From Chromera velia (lineage: Eukaryota > Sar > Chromeraceae), in assembly GCA_018398765.1 (NCBI GenBank), contig JAHBMJ010003115.1, forward strand, positions 1-13,101: a DNA stretch of 13,101 nt. The letters run 5' to 3'. The notes under the pieces were generated by a model. It was not told the origin of the DNA, ran no database searches, and worked only from the letters and a program-made list of their open reading frames with translations. The position numbers were made by a program, and so were the translations under genes. The stretch's first letter is position 1; each line of letters starts with the position of its first letter. Positions 9,986 through 13,101 of the stretch are shown in pieces.

Positions 9986-10741
9986 CTTGAAACTATACAC
10001 ACCCTCCCCCCAAATACCAGAAAACCCCTCAAGTTTCTTAAAAACACGTTCCCAGTCTCCATCCTCCCGGAAAACCCCCCCCGAAGACACTCCCCCAATG
10101 TGAGCGAGGTGACCGACACCCCCACCTGGACACTGGAGGGTAAACTCCAACAAGCGTTCACTCGCTGGACCCATGCGTTCTACTACCTCAACACTCTGGA
10201 ACGCCTCCAAGTTGAACGCATGGGCACGGTTGGCACCCCCCTGTGGAGAGAGGCACAGCGCATGGCAACAAGACTCCTTGCTCTAGCATCCGAAGGAGCA
10301 AACACACACATCGCGGCCCTCCCCCTGAACCAGTACAAACTCACCAGATGGGCCCGGTCTGTTCAGTGGGAGATTGTTCACCACCGGGTGATGGGTCTAC
10401 CGCGGTTGCATGTTGAGGTGCTCGGAGACGCCGCAGACCCGAAACACACTTGTCCCGCCCGTAAGGAGGCTAAACCCACAGCTGACGAGATAGCCGAAAA
10501 AGAACAGCTGCTCACCCACCTCGGTTCCTTGATCCCACCAAATGAGGCAAAAGCCTGCATCCCACCAGAAAATGCCAATCGCCTTCAGGAAATGGTACAT
10601 GATCTCCGTCTACAGGAAGACATACAAGACCACACAGACAACTCCACATCACCGCTACAAGACAACACAGAACACGGACGGATATCCCGTCAACCCATGG
10701 ACTCCATAGCTAAACGCAGAGGGCATCCCAAGAAAGAACTA
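9986..10741 (+). pseudogene. Conserved region between RNase H B and endonuclease
   Basis: Frame 2, uninterrupted. The part at about 10300-10410, with ANTHIAALPLNQYKL, then SVQWEIVHHRVMGLP, follows the pattern W/H-L-x-A-L-P then an (E/W)-x-x-x-x-x-R-x-G-L-P motif. That pattern normally links the RT GGLGL box to the Cys/His cluster in related non-LTR proteins. In those proteins it comes soon after the RT, so the RNase H-like domain here looks inserted between the two. The segment 10440-10740 is charged and low in complexity (Glu, Asp, Gln, Lys) and includes HTCPARKEAK, which might be a remnant of the usual first Cys of the cluster. Confidence 0.6.
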
Positions 10742-10750
10742 CCCCCCCCC
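10742..10750 (+). repeat. C9 tract at a frame change before the endonuclease
   Basis: Nine consecutive C residues. Frame 2 runs on to TAG at 10832. Frame 3 is open from this tract all the way to 11247 and carries the endonuclease, so a single-base expansion here is the simplest explanation. Confidence 0.6.
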
Positions 10751-11246
10751 TCCATGCAGGTACCCCCACCCCCACCCACAGCCACGACGGACACCTCAGC
10801 CGCCTCAGCTCACCCAACGTCAAAGAACCCCTAGCCCACTGTGTCATCCTCCGCTGCCACTGAAAACCGCAGCCAGAGCTACAGAACCGACACAACCGGG
10901 ACCACTCCCCAAGGATACAACCATACAGACACCCCTCTACGCATGTCCACAACCCCTCCCCATTCGGCTTCCAGGGAAGCCATGCAAGCGTTTCCTTAAC
11001 CCCTACGGGCACCATCTTGAGGCTTGCATAGTTAGCCCTGAGCGCACGTGGAGACACGACGTCACTCTACTCCCCTTCCTCACCAACATACGGGACGCGG
11101 AACTCGTGGCTAGAAAAGAAGCTCACACTGCCCTCCAGAAAGCACGGATGGACCTCGTCATCCATCTTGAAAATAACCGAACGGTTCTTTTAGACGTCAC
11201 TATTGTAACCCCTTTTCTTCCCAGTCAATCAGATCGGACCCTAGCC
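10751..11246 (+). pseudogene. Cys/His cluster and restriction-like endonuclease (RLE)
   Basis: In an active element this PD-(D/E)XK-type nuclease would nick the target site. Frame 3 is open from the C9 tract (10742-10750) to TAA at 11247. It shows YACPQ...KPCKRF (Cys at about 10938 and 10983), NPYGHHLEAC, and TWRHD (about 11047-11061). It then shows RMDLVI (Asp at 11151-11153), followed 13 residues later by the Asp of LLDVTIV (11193-11195). This fits the R/K-P-D-x(12-14)-D/E signature of R2-type RLEs, with Pro changed to Met. A Glu at about 11119 could be the upstream acidic residue. The reading frame differs by one from the upstream domain. Type IIS-like RLE identity rests on motifs only. 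Confidence 0.78.
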
Positions 11247-11249
11247 TAA

Positions 11250-11966
11250 ATGGCGAACGAGCCGGGCATGCGAGCAGAAGTAGGAGCCACACTCAAACAT
11301 ATCAAATATGACAAACACCTTCATCATATTATAGCCATTCACAACTACACACTCCTCCCCCTGGCGGCGGACAGTTTTGGCACCTGGTGCCAGGAAGCGA
11401 TAGACTGGATCACCAAACAGTCATCGCTAACCCCCCCTGGAAATACTACTCCAGCACTCATGCTTCATGACCAGGCCCGCACAAGCCGACTCAACAGAAC
11501 AGAGCGGGCGCTGGCTGCATACGTCCGCAAACAGAAACTCCTCCAGGATCTCTCAGTCATCATCCACTACTCAACTGCACAAGCTATCCTTCGACGCCAG
11601 CTGCGACTTGCTATACAGCTTTTTGGATCTGGCACGGCAACCCAACAACTCTATGCTGCGGCCTGGAAAGCTGACTATGCAGACTCTATCACCATGAGCC
11701 GCGCCCTCAGAAATACCGCCCTAGAAATGATTGAAGAGCTTCTATAGAAAGCTACCGTCAAGAAAGAACTAAAGGCAGGGGTCCCGCACAGAAGACCTCT
11801 CATCGAAGTCAAACAGTTGAACAACCCTGACCCGGAACAAATTTTTTCCACACTGTCGGGCATCGGAGACCTCCCAGAACAAACGGAAGCCCTGGAAGGA
11901 TGGGAGGGCTCTCAAGTGATCCCACCACAGTGCAGGGATACAGAACCCCTGGACCTTGAGCTATGA
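11250..11966 (+). pseudogene. C-terminal tail of the retroelement protein
   Basis: This is the frame-3 continuation after TAA at 11247-11249. It begins MANEPGMRAEVGATLKHIKY, then LLPLAADSFGTW (about 11356-11385). This matches the conserved stretch that follows the endonuclease in related proteins, where an A-x-x-K-x-x-KY then a PF-V-E-T-F-G pattern is usual. The remainder is helical and Ala/Leu/Gln-rich, with YVRKQKLLQDL. TAG at 11745-11747 interrupts. The frame stays open for another 72 codons to TGA at 11964-11966, which I take as the original terminator because no recognisable coding sequence follows. Confidence 0.65.
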
Positions 11967-12650
11967 TGCCTGCCTCCACACCTTAATAACTCTCTATCAC
12001 TCCTTAACGAACCGCCAGCACCCCTTTTTCATACATACTCCCACATGGCGACCTTGCACACGTGCCCTTTCACCTTCACACGGCTCCCCCCCCGCTGCTT
12101 GAACCCCCCGGGCCGACCGCGGATAAAATTTTAAAATCCGACCTGCACCACCGACCCTCCCAGCCGAACATGGCTCATCCCCCCACCATCTCCAGTCCTT
12201 TAGCACCCATCCTCCTGTATCACACTCTGTCCAAATAAGTGAATGTATGGAGGAAATCGATACACAGCAGTGCATGCTCGCCAATTGCACAACAGCTGTG
12301 TCATTTTTTGCACCTCGAACTTCTTTCACCAGCAAGCGCAAGTGAGGACTTCACATTGTAGACTCTCTTCTCCCCATCTCACACAAGTCCAAAGACTCTC
12401 AGTATCTAGTCAATGCGACTGAGAGAAGAGACTCTGCCCTGACTACCCTGTCTCTGTACTTCCGGGCGAGAAAACGCCTCACTCCACAAGCACTTCCCAC
12501 CTACTTGCGGGCACTCACACCTGACCGCTGCAGGAAGAACAAACAGATTTGAAAGAAAGCAATAGACTCGACCACAGGCCAGCTGGCCACAAACAGATAG
12601 GCAGTAACCACTTGGCGTTCCTCGTCTTATCTCACTTCATCTGAATAGCC
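11967..12650. other. Non-coding region after the polyprotein, possibly 3' UTR
   Basis: There is no plausible coding frame. Base composition is still C/A-rich like the retroelement, so it is probably its 3' untranslated region or a neighbouring repeat of similar composition. It holds a GATAAAATTTTAAAATCC palindromic AT patch at about 12121-12138 and an imperfect stem-loop near 12360-12435. There is no poly(A) tail or tandem 3' repeat to mark the element's end. Confidence 0.45.
12360..12435 (+). repeat. Imperfect stem-loop with alternative pairing
   Basis: AGACTCTCTTCTC (12360-12372) pairs with GAGAAGAGACTCT (12423-12435), 12 of 13 positions. A competing smaller hairpin, CTCTCAG (12396-12402) with CTGAGAG (12419-12425), shares the right arm. 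The two are mutually exclusive. It might be a 3' UTR structure of the retroelement; R2-type RTs recognise structured 3' UTRs. No further support. Confidence 0.4.
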
Positions 12651-13101
12651 CTTCCCTAGAAATCTAGCCAGGAGAGCTTATCAATGTATGGAGAGAAAGA
12701 TGGAGCCGTGGTATGGTTCCCGTTATGGGAATTGTAGCCAAAAAGCAGGAGGGCCACCTCAGGATTTTTGCTAGATTCTCGTCGAAAGTCACTACAACTT
12801 ATATGCATCGTGTGTTTCCCTCTCGTTTCGAATCCCAAGTAAAACGTTCTGCCTTACTACCTGTTTTCTCTTCTCTTGCGTTCCCTGCATATATTGTACA
12901 TTAATATTTAGCTGTACTAAATCACCACAATCCTAAAGGAGCCTACTACCTGAGGAAGCCACAACTTCACAGCCGGACTAGCTTTACAGCGAGCAGCCCA
13001 GTGCAGCAACAAACTCCACCTACCAGCACCAACTATGCAGCTGCCCCCCCCCTCCCCCCATGCACCCCTCAAGCCCCCCCGGTCCGAGACCCCCCCCCCC
13101 C
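12651..13101. other. Flank of changed composition ending in C tracts
   Basis: From about 12650 the sequence becomes less C-rich and has T-rich patches (12830-12910). It then returns to a C-rich end with runs of C8 or more near 13034 and a terminal C12 (13090-13101). Two short open frames of about 60 codons on opposite strands (12656-12838 and 12713-12904) overlap each other and have no recognisable motif. I see no gene here. The words TTCCC-GTTAT-GGGAA (about 12717-12731) form a small palindrome. Confidence 0.4.

Noticed and set aside
9716-10210. Minus-strand open frame of 164 codons
   Set aside because: It is antisense to the RNase H-like domain, which has recognisable motifs on the plus strand; a composition shadow caused by few T residues on that strand.
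8609-10834. 741-codon open frame taken as a separate gene
   Set aside because: It opens at a GTG inside the RT C-terminal region, and the same frame carries RT motifs upstream of the stop at 8516. It is an internal segment of the retroelement protein, not an independent gene.
12820-12845. tRNA T-loop-like TTTCGAATCCC
   Set aside because: The flanking bases do not form a T stem, and no acceptor, D or anticodon arm could be placed around it on either strand.

Overview
The window is eukaryotic nuclear DNA made almost entirely of transposable-element sequence. I found no conventional host gene, no rRNA, no tRNA and no CRISPR. Evidence for a eukaryote: a decayed non-LTR (LINE-type) retrotransposon with a restriction-like endonuclease, a long-terminal-inverted-repeat element, and an intron-like GT...AG interval. 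I cannot name the species. The coding strand of the retroelement is rich in C and A and poor in G, with many C7-C12 runs and proline-rich stretches.

Layout. 1-164 is AT-rich flank. 165-3626 is a palindromic element: two arms of about 1.08 kb (165-1238 and 2540-3626, roughly 90% identical by eye) around a 1.3 kb loop. The loop is filled by one minus-strand open frame of 445 codons (1220-2557) of unknown function, which contains a 74-nt intron-like interval. The two arms differ almost only by transitions, often CpA/TpA. 3627-3919 shows nothing recognisable. 3920-4369 holds five successive stem-loops, ending in a 112-nt hairpin with 30 perfectly paired outer positions.

4508-11966 (plus strand) is a pseudogenised retrotransposon polyprotein. 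In order it has: a proline-rich N-terminus; an RNase H domain with all four catalytic acidic residues (5607-6053); a basic Pro/Lys linker; a reverse transcriptase (about 6900-8680); an acidic linker; a second RNase H-like domain that has lost its catalytic residues (9497-9985); a conserved C-terminal helical region; a Cys/His cluster with an R2-type restriction-like endonuclease (10751-11246); and a C-terminal tail. The frame is broken by about eleven in-frame stops (ten TAA/TAG, one TGA) and four shifts, all in the same direction. Three of these shifts can be placed at or next to C7-C9 tracts.

How the parts would work together: in an active relative, the endonuclease nicks the target, the RT primes cDNA from the nick, and RNase H removes the RNA template. 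Here the RT YxDD box reads DADN, so this copy is almost certainly inactive. The two most interesting points are the domain order (active RNase H before RT, dead RNase H after RT, then endonuclease) and a shared CpA-to-TpA-like mutation pattern in both elements. 11967-13101 is non-coding and may include the 3' UTR and flank; it ends in C tracts.
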